Below are positions 22,186-33,002 of a stretch of 64,000 nt of DNA, one piece after another. The notes beneath the pieces are model-generated. The model worked only from the letters and a program-made list of their open reading frames with translations. It did no database searches and had not been told where the DNA came from. Origin of the DNA: Campylobacteraceae bacterium (GTDB taxonomy: Bacteria; Campylobacterota; Campylobacteria; Campylobacterales; Arcobacteraceae); the NCBI GenBank assembly GCA_013373175.1, contig JABXII010000024.1, positions 29,109 through 93,108 on the forward strand, read 5' to 3'. How positions within the stretch are numbered: position 1 is the first letter of the stretch; each line of letters starts with the position of its first letter. A program made the position numbers and the translations under genes.

Positions 22186-23558
22186 AACTTCATCAACTAT
22201 TTTTTAGAACCTTTTCTTTAATCTTTTTACTTGTGTTAATTATTATTAGTGCCACAACATACTATTGGTCAAAAAATATATATTTAGATCAAATTGAAAA
22301 AAACCTATCTCAAAATATAGACTCTCTTTCACTAAATCTAAACTCCTTTAAAAACCTTGATTACATTATCAAAACCTTTAAAGCAAAAACTGGACTTAGA
22401 ATTACTATTATTGATGAAGAAGGTAAAGTTATAGGCGATAGTGATAGAGATATCAAAACAATGGAAAATCATTCAACTAGATATGAGATTATTCATGCAA
22501 AATATGAAGGTTATGGGAAAAAGATTAGATTTTCACATACTTTAAATGAAGAACTTTTATATGTAGCAAAAAAGATAGTCATTGATGATGAAATATATTA
22601 CTTAAGATTAGCAGATTATACTGCTAAAATTATTGAAAATTTTACAAAATTATCTTTTCAAATAATTGCATTTATTTCTATGTTTATAATTGTTGCTTTT
22701 ATTGCTACATATTTAATAAGTATTAAAATTAGAAATGAAACAAATGCTATTTTAGGCTACTTAATAGAACTAAGTAATAAAAAGCCTACTTCTGGTATTT
22801 ACTCAGATTTTTCAGAAGAGTTTTACAAAATTACAAGACTTTTAAACAAAGTAGCTTCTAAACTTGCCAAAAGAGAAAAACAAAAATCAAAGCAAACAGC
22901 AAAATTAAAACTTGCTAATAAACAAAAAGATGAGATAATTTCTGCTATTTCCCATGAGTTTAAAAATCCTATTGCAGTTGTTACAGGATATAGTGAAACT
23001 ATTCTTTCAGATAAAGACCTTCCTGAACCTATGAAAGAGAAGTTTTTAAGAAAGATTCATTCAAATGGGATAAAGATGTCTCATATTATTGATAAATTAA
23101 GACTTACCCTAAAACTAGAAGAAGGTAAACAACAAATACTTACAACAAAATCTTCTATAATGAAAATATGTAAGCAAGTTGTATCTGATTTAAATGATAA
23201 ATATCCAAATAGAGAAATAGTCATTGAAGCAAATGAAGATTATGAATTTAATATTGATGAAACCCTATTTAGGATGGCCTTAGAAAACTTAGTTGAAAAT
23301 GCTTTAAAATACTCAGAAGATGAAGTAATAGTAAGCTTTGATGCAAAGCAAATTAGTATTGTTGATAAAGGAATTGGCATTAGTGAAACTGACTTAAGAA
23401 ATATTAGACAAAAGTTTTATAGAGTTTCACAAAATGGTTGGAATAACTCTCTTGGACTTGGATTGTTTATCGTTTCTTCTATTATATCTTTACATAATTT
23501 TACATTAGAAATTAAGAGTGAACTTTCAAAGGGTTCTGAATTTATAATAAAATATTAA
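22179..23558 (+). CDS. PhoR-like sensor histidine kinase (TTG start)
   Basis: ISAISHEFKNPIAVVTGYSE; N/G boxes ENLVENALKYS, DKGIGIS, GLGLFIV. Confidence 0.9.
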   Translation: MLKLHQLFFRTFSLIFLLVLIIISATTYYWSKNIYLDQIEKNLSQNIDSLSLNLNSFKNLDYIIKTFKAKTGLRITIIDEEGKVIGDSDRDIKTMENHSTRYEIIHAKYEGYGKKIRFSHTLNEELLYVAKKIVIDDEIYYLRLADYTAKIIENFTKLSFQIIAFISMFIIVAFIATYLISIKIRNETNAILGYLIELSNKKPTSGIYSDFSEEFYKITRLLNKVASKLAKREKQKSKQTAKLKLANKQKDEIISAISHEFKNPIAVVTGYSETILSDKDLPEPMKEKFLRKIHSNGIKMSHIIDKLRLTLKLEEGKQQILTTKSSIMKICKQVVSDLNDKYPNREIVIEANEDYEFNIDETLFRMALENLVENALKYSEDEVIVSFDAKQISIVDKGIGISETDLRNIRQKFYRVSQNGWNNSLGLGLFIVSSIISLHNFTLEIKSELSKGSEFIIKY

Positions 23559-23583
23559 ATAATACTTAATTTAAGTATTATTT
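23557..23583 (+). terminator. Inverted repeat after phoR-like gene
   Basis: AAATAATACTTAA-T-TTAAGTATTATTT. Confidence 0.5.
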
Positions 23584-23634
23584 AAGTGAAGCTACACTAT
23601 TATTCCACCTCATTAACAAAATCGGAGAAAATAA

Positions 23635-24054
23635 ATGAAATTTACTCAAATGGCAAAAGCTAACGAAATCGAAAGAGATTGGATAGTAGTTGATGCAACG
23701 GATAAAGTGTTTGGTAGAATTATTACTGAAGTTGCAACACTATTAAGAGGTAAACATAAACCTAGTTATACTCCAAATGTTGACTGTGGAGATAACGTAA
23801 TTATCATCAATGCTTCAAAAGCAAAGTTCACTGGAGCTAAATTAGAAGATAAAAACTATTATACTCACTCAGGATACTTTGGAAGTACTAAGACACACAA
23901 GATGTCAGATATGTTAGAAAATAACCCTGAAAAACTATATAAATTAGCAACTAGAGGTATGCTTCCAAAAACAAAACTTGGAAAAACAATGCTAAAAAAA
24001 TTAAAAGTATACGCAGGTTCAGAGCACCCTCACACTGCGCAAATTAAAGGATAA
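23635..24054 (+). CDS. rplM: 50S ribosomal protein L13
   Basis: [38 protein letters not shown]. Confidence 0.97.
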   Translation: MKFTQMAKANEIERDWIVVDATDKVFGRIITEVATLLRGKHKPSYTPNVDCGDNVIIINASKAKFTGAKLEDKNYYTHSGYFGSTKTHKMSDMLENNPEKLYKLATRGMLPKTKLGKTMLKKLKVYAGSEHPHTAQIKG

Positions 24055-24059
24055 GACTA

Positions 24060-24449
24060 ATGGCAAAAGTATACGCAACTGGAAGAAGAAAATCTGCTGT
24101 AGCTAAAGTATGGTTAGAAAACGGTACTGGTGAAATTACAATTAATGGTCAAACTTTAGACGCATGGTTAGGTGGACACGAAGCTATCAAAAAAAGAGTT
24201 ATGCAACCACTAGAAGTATCTAAACAAGAAACTTCTGTAAATGTTGTTGTAAAAACTGTTGGTGGTGGTTATTCTGCACAAGCTGACGCTGTAAGACATG
24301 GTCTTTCAAGAGCTTTAGTTGCTTATGATGAGCAATTCAGAGCTATCTTAAAACCTTATGGTCTATTAACAAGAGACGCAAGAGCGGTTGAGAGAAAAAA
24401 ATACGGAAGAAGAAAAGCAAGAAAATCTACACAATTCTCAAAAAGATAA
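24060..24449 (+). CDS. rpsI: 30S ribosomal protein S9
   Basis: [15 protein letters not shown]-terminus [18 protein letters not shown]. Confidence 0.97.
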   Translation: MAKVYATGRRKSAVAKVWLENGTGEITINGQTLDAWLGGHEAIKKRVMQPLEVSKQETSVNVVVKTVGGGYSAQADAVRHGLSRALVAYDEQFRAILKPYGLLTRDARAVERKKYGRRKARKSTQFSKR

Positions 24450-24493
24450 TCTGTACTATTCAAATTATTTTGCAATTGTGCAAAGCTTTTTAC

Positions 24494-24523
24494 AAAGGAG
24501 GGACTTATGTCTCTCCTTTTTTT
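24494..24523 (+). terminator. Intrinsic terminator after rpsI
   Basis: AAAGGAGGGAC-TTAT-GTCTCTCCTTTTTTT. Confidence 0.85.
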
Positions 24524-24567
24524 ATGCACTTTTTTCAATCAAAGATTAAAAAAGATATAATCTTTTT

Positions 24568-26067
24568 ATGAAAAAAATAGTATTAATATTTATCTTAATT
24601 GTAACAGTAAATGCAAGTACCCTCAACCTTTCTATGACTTCAAGTCCAAGTCGTTTAAACCCTATTTTATCAAATGATACAGCTAGTACACAAGTTTCTG
24701 GATGGCTTTTTAATGGACTTTTTAAATATGATAAAGATGGAAATATTATCAATGATATTGCTTCTTCATACAAGTTTGAAAACAATACAAAACTTCTAAT
24801 AAATTTACGAAAAGATGTGCTTTGGCATGATGGAGTTAAAGTAACTGCCCATGATGTAGTTTTTACCTATGAAAAAGTTATTGACCCAAAGGTTTTTAAC
24901 TCTATTGTTTCAAACTTTAAAGAAGTGAAAAGTGTAAAAGCTCTTGATGATTATACTCTTGAAGTAATCTACAAAAAACCTTATTTTAAAGCTTTAACTA
25001 TCTGGATGATTGGTCTTTTACCAAAACACATTTTAAAAGATGAAAAAAATCTAATGACAAGCTCTTTTAACAAAAATCCAATAGGAAATGGTCCTTATAA
25101 ACTTGATTCATTTAAAAACTCTTCGGATATCACTTTAAAAGCAAATGAAGACTACTTTGAAGGGAAACCTAAAATTGATACTATTCATTTCAAGTTTCTT
25201 CCAAGTCCTGATACAGTTTTTTTAATGTTAAAAGAAAATAAGTTAGATATAGGAGGATTATCTCCACTTCAAATAGATAGACAAATCGATGAAAAATTTA
25301 AAAAAGATTTTAAGATAGTAGAGCAACAAAGTTTTTCATACGCATATTTAGGTTTTAATCTTAGAAATAAAAAATTCCAAGACAAAAGAGTTAGAGAAGC
25401 TTTATCCTTAGCAATAGATAGACAAGAAATAGTTGATATTCTTTTCTTCGGACATGGAAAAGTTTGTAATGGACCTTTTTTACCTGGAAGTTTTGCTTTT
25501 AATGAGGAAGTAAAACAAATAAAACAAAACCAAGAGAAAGCCAAAGAACTTTTAAAGCAAGCTGGATATGATAAAAACAATCCATTTACCTTTGAGATAG
25601 TTACAAACACTGGAAATGATATCAGACTTAATGCAGCTCTTATTATGCAATATCAACTTGAAAAGATTGGAGTAAAAGCAAAAATCAAAGTAATGGAATG
25701 GCAAGCATTTTTAAATACAATTGTTCATCCAAGAAAATTTGAAACAGTACTTTTAGGTTGGAGTTTAGCTCTTATGCCAGATGCTTATCCTTTATGGCAT
25801 AGTGACTCAGATAAAACGGGAAGATTTAATCTTGTTGGATATAGAAACCCTACAGTAGACAAACTTATTGAAAAAGGTTCCCTTACAATTGACCAAGAAG
25901 AATTAAGCTTAATATATAAAAAACTTTTTAAAATAATCAGTAATGATTTACCTTATCTATTTTTATATATTCCAAACTCAATTACTGTTGTAAACTCTCA
26001 AATTAAAAATGTAGAACCCGCATTTATAGGTGTTATGCATAATCAAAAAGATTGGATTAAACCATAA
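24568..26067 (+). CDS. Peptide-type ABC transporter substrate-binding protein
   Basis: SBP family 5 features: VLWHDGVKVTAHDVVFTYEKV; GNGPYKL; RVREALSLAIDRQEIV. Confidence 0.88.
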   Translation: MKKIVLIFILIVTVNASTLNLSMTSSPSRLNPILSNDTASTQVSGWLFNGLFKYDKDGNIINDIASSYKFENNTKLLINLRKDVLWHDGVKVTAHDVVFTYEKVIDPKVFNSIVSNFKEVKSVKALDDYTLEVIYKKPYFKALTIWMIGLLPKHILKDEKNLMTSSFNKNPIGNGPYKLDSFKNSSDITLKANEDYFEGKPKIDTIHFKFLPSPDTVFLMLKENKLDIGGLSPLQIDRQIDEKFKKDFKIVEQQSFSYAYLGFNLRNKKFQDKRVREALSLAIDRQEIVDILFFGHGKVCNGPFLPGSFAFNEEVKQIKQNQEKAKELLKQAGYDKNNPFTFEIVTNTGNDIRLNAALIMQYQLEKIGVKAKIKVMEWQAFLNTIVHPRKFETVLLGWSLALMPDAYPLWHSDSDKTGRFNLVGYRNPTVDKLIEKGSLTIDQEELSLIYKKLFKIISNDLPYLFLYIPNSITVVNSQIKNVEPAFIGVMHNQKDWIKP

Positions 26068-26146
26068 AAAATTAGTTTATAAATTAAATATGCTTGTAAT
26101 GAATTTTATACTATATTACAAATAAAATTTTTAGGACGGATTAATA

Positions 26147-26791
26147 GTGGAAAAGATTATACTTTTTGATTTAGATGGAACACTAATAGACTCAACTGAG
26201 GCTATTGTATCTACTTTTCATCACTCATTTAAAGAACTAAATTATGATTTTCAAGGAACTGATGAAGATATTAAATCCTTAATCGGACATCCTTTAGATA
26301 TTATGTATCAAGACTTAGGTATCGACAAAGAAGTTGTATGGGATTTTGTTGATTCTTATAAAGAAAGATATAGACAAATATCAAGACAACAAACAGAGTT
26401 ATTAGAGTTTGCAAAAGAAGCAGTTGAATTAGCAAATACTTTTGCAAGACTTTCTGTTGTTACTACAAAAACAGGACTTTATAGTCAAGAACTATTAGAG
26501 CACATGGATATAATGCAATACTTTGAACATATCACAGGAAGAGAGCATGTAGAACATCCAAAACCACATCCTGAACCAATTCATAGAACACTTGATTTAA
26601 TGCAAATTAAAGAAACTTGTGACATCTGGATGGTTGGAGATACTGAACTTGACCTAATAGCAGCACAAAGTGCAGGAGTTAACTGTGTTGGTGTAACTTG
26701 TGGATATGGAAAAGAAGACTCACTAAAAGAGCATACTCCATTTATTGTAAAAAACCCTCTTGAAGCTGTACAACTAATAAAAGATATGTAA
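26147..26791 (+). CDS. HAD-superfamily hydrolase (phosphoglycolate phosphatase-like)
   Basis: LFDLDGTLIDS; MVGDTELDLIAAQSAG. Confidence 0.88.
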   Translation: MEKIILFDLDGTLIDSTEAIVSTFHHSFKELNYDFQGTDEDIKSLIGHPLDIMYQDLGIDKEVVWDFVDSYKERYRQISRQQTELLEFAKEAVELANTFARLSVVTTKTGLYSQELLEHMDIMQYFEHITGREHVEHPKPHPEPIHRTLDLMQIKETCDIWMVGDTELDLIAAQSAGVNCVGVTCGYGKEDSLKEHTPFIVKNPLEAVQLIKDM

Positions 26792-26903
26792 TCTTTTATT
26801 GGTTTATTACTTTTAAATAAACTTTATCTATTTACCATTCATACTTTTTTAAGTTTTTTTTAATTATTATCTATATATAGACTTAGAATTATAAGGATAG
26901 ATA

Positions 26904-29900
26904 ATGAGTAAACAGTTTGCTACAATGGATGGAAACGAAGCGGCTGCATATGTTTCATATGCCTTTACTGAAGTAGCAGGAGTATATCCTATTACACCCT
27001 CTTCTCAAATGGGGGACAATGTAGAAAAATGGGCTACACAAGGTAAGGAAAACCTTTTTGGCTCTACTGTAAAAGTTGTTGAAATGCAAAGTGAAGCAGG
27101 AGCTGCAGGGACTTTTCATGGTTCTTTACAAGCTGGGGCATTAACTACAACATTTACAGCTTCACAAGGTTTACTTTTAAAAATTCCAAATATGTATAAA
27201 GTTGCAGGACAATTATTACCTGGTGTTATACATGTTAGTGCAAGAGCTTTAGCAACACATGCTTTATCTATCTTTGGTGACCATCAAGATGTTATGAGTA
27301 CAAGAGCAACTGGTTTTGCTATACTTGCAACTGGTTCTGTTCAAGAAGTTATGGACTTAGCAGGAGTTGCTCACCTTAGTGCCATAAAAGGACGAGTTCC
27401 TTTCTTACACTTTTTTGATGGATTTAGAACTTCCCATGAAATAAATAAAATAGAAGTAATGCCATATGAAGAGTTTGATAGGCTAATAGATTATGAAGCC
27501 GTACAAAAGTTTAGAGACACTTCTTTAAATCCAGAGTCACCAATTACAAGAGGAACAGCTCAAAATGATGATATCTATTTCCAAGGAAGAGAAGCTTCAA
27601 ATAGATATTATGATGCCCTTCCTGATATTGTAAATGAATATATGAAAGAGATTTCTAAATGTACTGGTAGAGATTATGCTCCCTTTACATATTATGGTCA
27701 TAAAAATGCAACTGATGTAATCGTTGCTATGGGTTCTGTTACTGAAACTATTAAAGAAACAGTTGATTTCCTAAATGAAAAAGAGAATAGAAAAGTTGGA
27801 CTTCTTTCTGTTCATTTATACAGACCTTTCTCTGCAAAATATTTTATGGATGCCTTACCTTTAAGTGTTGAAAAAATCTGTGTAATTGATAGAACAAAAG
27901 AACCTGGAAGTTTAGGAGAACCATTATATTTAGATGTAAAAGCTTTATTCTATGGACAAAAAAATCAACCTAAAATCATAGGTGGAAGATATGGACTCTC
28001 TTCAAAAGATGTACCACCTAATCAAATTATTGCTCTATTTGACAATCTTGCAAGTAAAAATCCTAAGGATAATTTTACTGTAGGTATTATAGATGATGTA
28101 ACAAATACTTCTATTGAGGTAAAAGAGAATATTTCAGTTGTTGAAGACATAAACGAATGCTTATTTTATGGACTTGGAGCAGATGGAACAGTTGGTGCAA
28201 ATAAAAATTCAGTAAAAATTATAGGTGATAAAACTGATCTTTATGCACAAGCATATTTTGCTTATGATTCTAAAAAAAGTGGTGGTTACACAAGGTCACA
28301 CTTAAGATTTAGTAAAAACCCTATTCGTTCAACATATCTCGTTTCAAATCCAAGTTTTGTAGCCTGTTCGAAAGAAGTTTATTTAGAACAATATGAAGTT
28401 GTAGATAAACTAAAAGAGAATGGTACTTTTTTATTAAACTCTATTCACTCTAAAGATGAAATAGAAAGTAAATTACCAAATAGAGTAAAAAAAATACTTG
28501 CAGATAAAAATATAAAGTTTTATATCATAAATGCCACAAAGCTAGCCCATGATATTGGACTAGGAAATAGAACAAATACTATCATGCAAGCTGCCTTTTT
28601 CAAATTAGCAAATATTATTCCATATGAAGAAGCTAAAGAGTATATGAAACAATATGCTAAAAAAGCTTATGGAAACAAAGGTGAAGAGATAGTTAGAATG
28701 AACTATCTTGCAATTGACCAAGGGGAACATGGAGTAGAAGAAGTTGAAGTAAAAAAACAGTGGACAGAGTATGAAGATGAAAAGTTAGTTATAAATAGTG
28801 ATTATAAAGGTTCACAGTATGTAGAAAACTTTGCAAAAATAGTTAATGCAGCAAAAGGAGATGAAATACCAGTATCTACAATAGTAGAACTTGGAATGGA
28901 ATGTGGTACCTTTGAAAATGGCTCTACAAAGTATGAGAAAAGAGGTATTGCAACTATGGTTCCTCAATGGAATGAAGATACTTGTATTCAGTGTAATCAA
29001 TGTGCTTTTGAGTGTCCACATGCTGTTATTCGACCATTTTTAATGGATGAAAAAGAGTTTGAAAATGCTCCTAATGGAATTAAAGAACACTCTCTTGATG
29101 CAAAAGGAAAAGAGTTTAAAGGCAAAGATTTAAAATATAAAATCCAAGTATCTATTTTAGACTGTACTGGTTGTAATATTTGTGTTGATATCTGTCCTAC
29201 TAAAGAAAAATCACTAAAAATGGTTCCTTATGGGGTAGAAGATGAAAACAATGAACAAGAAAATGCTGACTATTTATTTAATGATGTATCCTATAAAGAC
29301 TATTTAGTAGAAAAAAACAATGTGAAGAACTCACAATTTGCACAACCACTTTTTGAGTACCATTCAGCTTGTCCAGGTTGTGGAGAAACTCCATATATAA
29401 CTTTAGCTACACAACTATTTGGGGATAGAATGATGATTGCAAATGCAACTGGATGTTCTTCTATTTATTCTGCTTCAGCTCCATCAACACCTTATACAAA
29501 AAATGAAAAAGGAGAAGGTCCAGCATGGGCAAACTCTTTATTTGAAGATAATGCTGAATTTGGTTATGGAATGCATACAGCAAATGAAACTATTAGAAAT
29601 AGAATTGCAAGAATCATGTTAAAGAGTATGGATGAAGTATCAAACCCTTTAAAAGTACTTTATAAAGAGTGGCTAGAGCATAGAAGTGATGGTGCTAAAA
29701 CCCAAGAGATAAGAGATAAACTTGTACCTCAGCTTGAAAATAATAGAGGTCAAAAGGAAGTAGAAGAGCTGTTATCTTTAAAAAAATACCTTGTAAGAAA
29801 ATCACAATGGATGATTGGTGGAGATGGTTGGGCTTATGATATTGGTTATGGTGGTCTTGACCATGTTTTATCAACTGGTGAAAATGTAAATATCTTAGTT

Positions 29901-30497
29901 GTAGATACAGAAGTTTATTCAAATACTGGTGGGCAATCATCAAAAGCTGCAAGAGCTGGTTCTATTGCAGACTTTACAAATGATGGGAAACCAAATGCTA
30001 AAAAAGATTTAGGCTATATCTCTATGACATATGGAAATATCTACATAGCACAAATAAACTCAAGGGCAAACCAAAAGCAAGCAGTACAAGCTATGAAAGA
30101 AGCAGAAGCTTATAATGGACCATCTTTAATCATCTGCTACTCTCCATGTATTGCCCATGGTATTCAAGGTGGACTTATGAAATCAGTTGAACAAGGACAA
30201 CTTGCAACTGATTGTGGATATTGGCCTATATATACTTTTGACCCAAGAAAAATAGAGGAAGGACAAAACCCTATTAAAATATATGGTAAAAAACCAGATT
30301 GGGATAGATATGAAGAGTTTTTATTAAGAGAAAATAGATATAGATCTTTAAAAAAACTAAATCCAGAACATGCAAATGAACTACTAAATAAAAACAAAAA
30401 AGATTCCCAATATAGATATAGACAACTTCAAAGATGGGCTTCTATGGATTATAGCGATGAAGTAGAAGTTAGTGTTACACAAGAGGCTAAGGTTTAA
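26904..30497 (+). CDS. nifJ: Pyruvate:ferredoxin (flavodoxin) oxidoreductase
   Basis: 1197 aa; YAFTEVAGVYPITPSSQMGDNVEKWA; two 4Fe-4S motifs CIQCNQCAFECPH and CTGCNICVDICP; TPP-binding GGDGWAYDIGYGG. Confidence 0.96.
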   Translation: MSKQFATMDGNEAAAYVSYAFTEVAGVYPITPSSQMGDNVEKWATQGKENLFGSTVKVVEMQSEAGAAGTFHGSLQAGALTTTFTASQGLLLKIPNMYKVAGQLLPGVIHVSARALATHALSIFGDHQDVMSTRATGFAILATGSVQEVMDLAGVAHLSAIKGRVPFLHFFDGFRTSHEINKIEVMPYEEFDRLIDYEAVQKFRDTSLNPESPITRGTAQNDDIYFQGREASNRYYDALPDIVNEYMKEISKCTGRDYAPFTYYGHKNATDVIVAMGSVTETIKETVDFLNEKENRKVGLLSVHLYRPFSAKYFMDALPLSVEKICVIDRTKEPGSLGEPLYLDVKALFYGQKNQPKIIGGRYGLSSKDVPPNQIIALFDNLASKNPKDNFTVGIIDDVTNTSIEVKENISVVEDINECLFYGLGADGTVGANKNSVKIIGDKTDLYAQAYFAYDSKKSGGYTRSHLRFSKNPIRSTYLVSNPSFVACSKEVYLEQYEVVDKLKENGTFLLNSIHSKDEIESKLPNRVKKILADKNIKFYIINATKLAHDIGLGNRTNTIMQAAFFKLANIIPYEEAKEYMKQYAKKAYGNKGEEIVRMNYLAIDQGEHGVEEVEVKKQWTEYEDEKLVINSDYKGSQYVENFAKIVNAAKGDEIPVSTIVELGMECGTFENGSTKYEKRGIATMVPQWNEDTCIQCNQCAFECPHAVIRPFLMDEKEFENAPNGIKEHSLDAKGKEFKGKDLKYKIQVSILDCTGCNICVDICPTKEKSLKMVPYGVEDENNEQENADYLFNDVSYKDYLVEKNNVKNSQFAQPLFEYHSACPGCGETPYITLATQLFGDRMMIANATGCSSIYSASAPSTPYTKNEKGEGPAWANSLFEDNAEFGYGMHTANETIRNRIARIMLKSMDEVSNPLKVLYKEWLEHRSDGAKTQEIRDKLVPQLENNRGQKEVEELLSLKKYLVRKSQWMIGGDGWAYDIGYGGLDHVLSTGENVNILVVDTEVYSNTGGQSSKAARAGSIADFTNDGKPNAKKDLGYISMTYGNIYIAQINSRANQKQAVQAMKEAEAYNGPSLIICYSPCIAHGIQGGLMKSVEQGQLATDCGYWPIYTFDPRKIEEGQNPIKIYGKKPDWDRYEEFLLRENRYRSLKKLNPEHANELLNKNKKDSQYRYRQLQRWASMDYSDEVEVSVTQEAKV

Positions 30498-30595
30498 TAA
30501 CCTTAGTCTACTGTCTATACAAAAGATTAAAAACTATACAGCTAAATTTGCACGTCTTTTTATTAATTTGATATACTAAAACAAAAAGATTTCAC

Positions 30596-30970
30596 ATGAG
30601 CCTATTTAATGTATCAATAAATGAACCTACAAAAAAAGATAAAAAAGAGTTATTTGACTCTTTATATGCACAATTACTAAAGAATCAGAATTGTGAATCA
30701 ATTAAGGGAAACCATAGTTTTGAAATACAAAAGTGTAAGTTAAATACTATTCTTAGATTTAATACTAAAGTTGCAATTGAGTCTAAGAGTATTCAAGTAG
30801 ATGCAGAACTTCATGATACTCTACTTTTAACTATCCTTGTAGTTATTGGAATTCTTCTTACCTATGGAATAGGAGTTATTTTAGTTATTGCTTTTGCATA
30901 TTTACAAAAAAGAAAAGCAGAAACTTATCTAAAAGATTTTATTTCAAAAATCAATATAAATAATAGTTAA
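30596..30970 (+). CDS. Hypothetical membrane protein
   Basis: 124 aa with hydrophobic segment LLLTILVVIGILLTYGIGVILVIAFAYL. Confidence 0.6.
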   Translation: MSLFNVSINEPTKKDKKELFDSLYAQLLKNQNCESIKGNHSFEIQKCKLNTILRFNTKVAIESKSIQVDAELHDTLLLTILVVIGILLTYGIGVILVIAFAYLQKRKAETYLKDFISKININNS

Positions 30971-31027
30971 AATCTATTTTGGATATTTTTTAGACAGTTA
31001 TTCTAATACCCATAGTTTATATTCTGT

Positions 31028-31163
31028 TATACTGATATTATGTTTTTAAGAGATAGCAGCCTCTTAAAATTCAAATATCATATCAAATAGCAACCCCGTC
31101 AAGTACTCCTACTTCTAACATCGTCCTTCTAGAGCTATTTGATATGAAAATACTACTTTTTTA
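31028..31163 (+). ncRNA. Putative structured small RNA upstream of luxS (or structured luxS leader)
   Basis: TATACT -10-like box 31028-31033; 9-bp hairpin 31044-31069; 14-bp perfect stem 31078-31091/31134-31147; T-run near 31157; second TATACT at 31162 could serve luxS separately. Confidence 0.4.
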
Positions 31164-31230
31164 TACTAATCACCCATTTAACTTTATTTAGCTAAAATCC
31201 AAAAATAATTACAAAAGAAAGGTTTATAAA

Positions 31231-31746
31231 ATGCCATTATTAGATAGTTTTAGAGTTGACCATACAATTATGCCAGCACCAGCAGTTAGAGTTGCAAAGA
31301 CAATGAAATCTCCATCAGGAGATATCATCACAGTATTTGATTTAAGATTCTGTGTGCCAAATGAAAAGATGTTAGGTGAAAAAGGTATTCACACTTTAGA
31401 GCACCTTTTTGCAGGATTTATTAGAGAACATTTAAACTCTGATACTGTAGAAATCATTGATGTATCTCCTATGGGATGTAGAACTGGTTTTTATATGAGT
31501 TTATTAGGAAATCCAACAGAAGAGCAAGTTGCAACTGCATGGAAAAAAGCAATGGAAGATGTATTAAATGTACAATCACAAAATGATATTCCAGAGTTAA
31601 ATGAATTCCAATGTGGTACATATAAAATGCACTCATTAGAAGAAGCAAAAGAGATTGCACAAGACATTTTAGACCAAAACATTGGTGTAATGTCAAATAA
31701 AGAACTTTTCCTTTCTGAAGAGAAGTTAAACTCACTTGGAAACTAA
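31231..31746 (+). CDS. luxS: S-ribosylhomocysteine lyase
   Basis: [42 protein letters not shown]. Confidence 0.97.
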   Translation: MPLLDSFRVDHTIMPAPAVRVAKTMKSPSGDIITVFDLRFCVPNEKMLGEKGIHTLEHLFAGFIREHLNSDTVEIIDVSPMGCRTGFYMSLLGNPTEEQVATAWKKAMEDVLNVQSQNDIPELNEFQCGTYKMHSLEEAKEIAQDILDQNIGVMSNKELFLSEEKLNSLGN

Positions 31747-31751
31747 GACTA

Positions 31752-31772
31752 AGCCCATTTTAAAAATGGGCT
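31752..31772 (+). terminator. Hairpin after luxS
   Basis: AGCCCATTTT/AAAAATGGGCT inverted repeat. Confidence 0.5.
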
Positions 31773-31782
31773 AGTTTCAAAT

Positions 31783-32508
31783 ATGATAGTAAAAACTAAC
31801 GATAACTCAAATACACTTTATTCTAGTAAATACAATCAACACTTTCATGATATAAAAACAGGTGCTATTCAAGAATCCCTTACTAAACATGTTATTCCTG
31901 CGTTTGATTTTCATAAAGAAAAGAAGCACCTAAGAATACTTGATATCTGTTTTGGTTTAGGATATAACACTTTTTCTACTATAAACTATGTATTAGAAAA
32001 TACTCTTGATAAAAAACTAGAAATCTTTTCCCCTGAATTAGATAATGAATTAGTTGAGTCTTTAAAAGAGTTTGAGTTCCCCAAAGAGTTTGAAAAAATA
32101 TCACATATAATAAAAGAACTTCTTGAAACGAAAAAGTACAAAGATGAAAATATACAAATAGAACTTTTCATTGGAGATGCAAGAGAATATATTAAAACAC
32201 TTGAAAACTTAGATATTGTGTATCAAGATGCTTTTAGTTCAGAAGTTAACACTGAACTTTGGACAGTTGAATATTTTCAAGATATATTCAAAGCCTCTAA
32301 TAATGAAGCTATAGTAACTACCTATTCAATATCAAGTAGTATTAGACTTTCACTTTATGAAGCTGGTTTTGAAATTTATGAAGTAAATCCTACTGGAAAA
32401 ATGAAACAAACAATTGCACTAAAAAATAAAAAGAATATTGAAGCTAAGTATATTGATATGCCGTTGAAACTAACAAGAAATAAAGAGCTAAAAGCCCTTT
32501 ATGATTAA
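31783..32508 (+). CDS. MnmC-like (MnmD-only) tRNA methyltransferase domain protein
   Basis: DUF752-type: LRILDICFGLGYNTFSTI; YQDAFSSEVNTELWTVEYFQDI. Confidence 0.75.
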   Translation: MIVKTNDNSNTLYSSKYNQHFHDIKTGAIQESLTKHVIPAFDFHKEKKHLRILDICFGLGYNTFSTINYVLENTLDKKLEIFSPELDNELVESLKEFEFPKEFEKISHIIKELLETKKYKDENIQIELFIGDAREYIKTLENLDIVYQDAFSSEVNTELWTVEYFQDIFKASNNEAIVTTYSISSSIRLSLYEAGFEIYEVNPTGKMKQTIALKNKKNIEAKYIDMPLKLTRNKELKALYD

Positions 32509-33002
32509 TCTTCTACAAGATTATCTAAGATATATCTTTCTAAATCTTTTTTAGATATTTCTTCTTTTATTGCTTTTACATATATCTCTTCAATTTTTTG
32601 ATTATACTCTTCATATGAGAAATAAGGAAATCTTAATCTCCATGATTTTTTGATTTGTCTTTTTGTAATTTCATCTCTTAGCTTAGCTCTAAAGAAATTA
32701 AAACCTATAAAAATCACTGCGGTGATTACCATAGCTCCTAAGATAGAGATATGTGGGTCTATATTTGCTAATGGCTTATGTAAAATAGCAGAAAGAGGAA
32801 CTACAATTGCTAATATAATTAATATATAAACTAAGTAAGCTCTAGCCAATCTTAGTCTAAAACCAAGTTTTGCAGGGTCAACATGCATCCCTTCATTATA
32901 TTGTCTATTAGCCTCTAATAAATCTCTTAAAAGAATTGGTTGTTTTGATAAAATATAAATATAATCTAAAATTTTCTCTTTTAAGTTTCTTTCTCTTGTC
33001 AT
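32505..33002 (-). CDS. Hypothetical membrane protein (2 TM)
   Basis: 165 aa ORF with two hydrophobic segments. Confidence 0.65.
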   Translation of the reverse strand: MTRERNLKEKILDYIYILSKQPILLRDLLEANRQYNEGMHVDPAKLGFRLRLARAYLVYILIILAIVVPLSAILHKPLANIDPHISILGAMVITAVIFIGFNFFRAKLRDEITKRQIKKSWRLRFPYFSYEEYNQKIEEIYVKAIKEEISKKDLERYILDNLVED

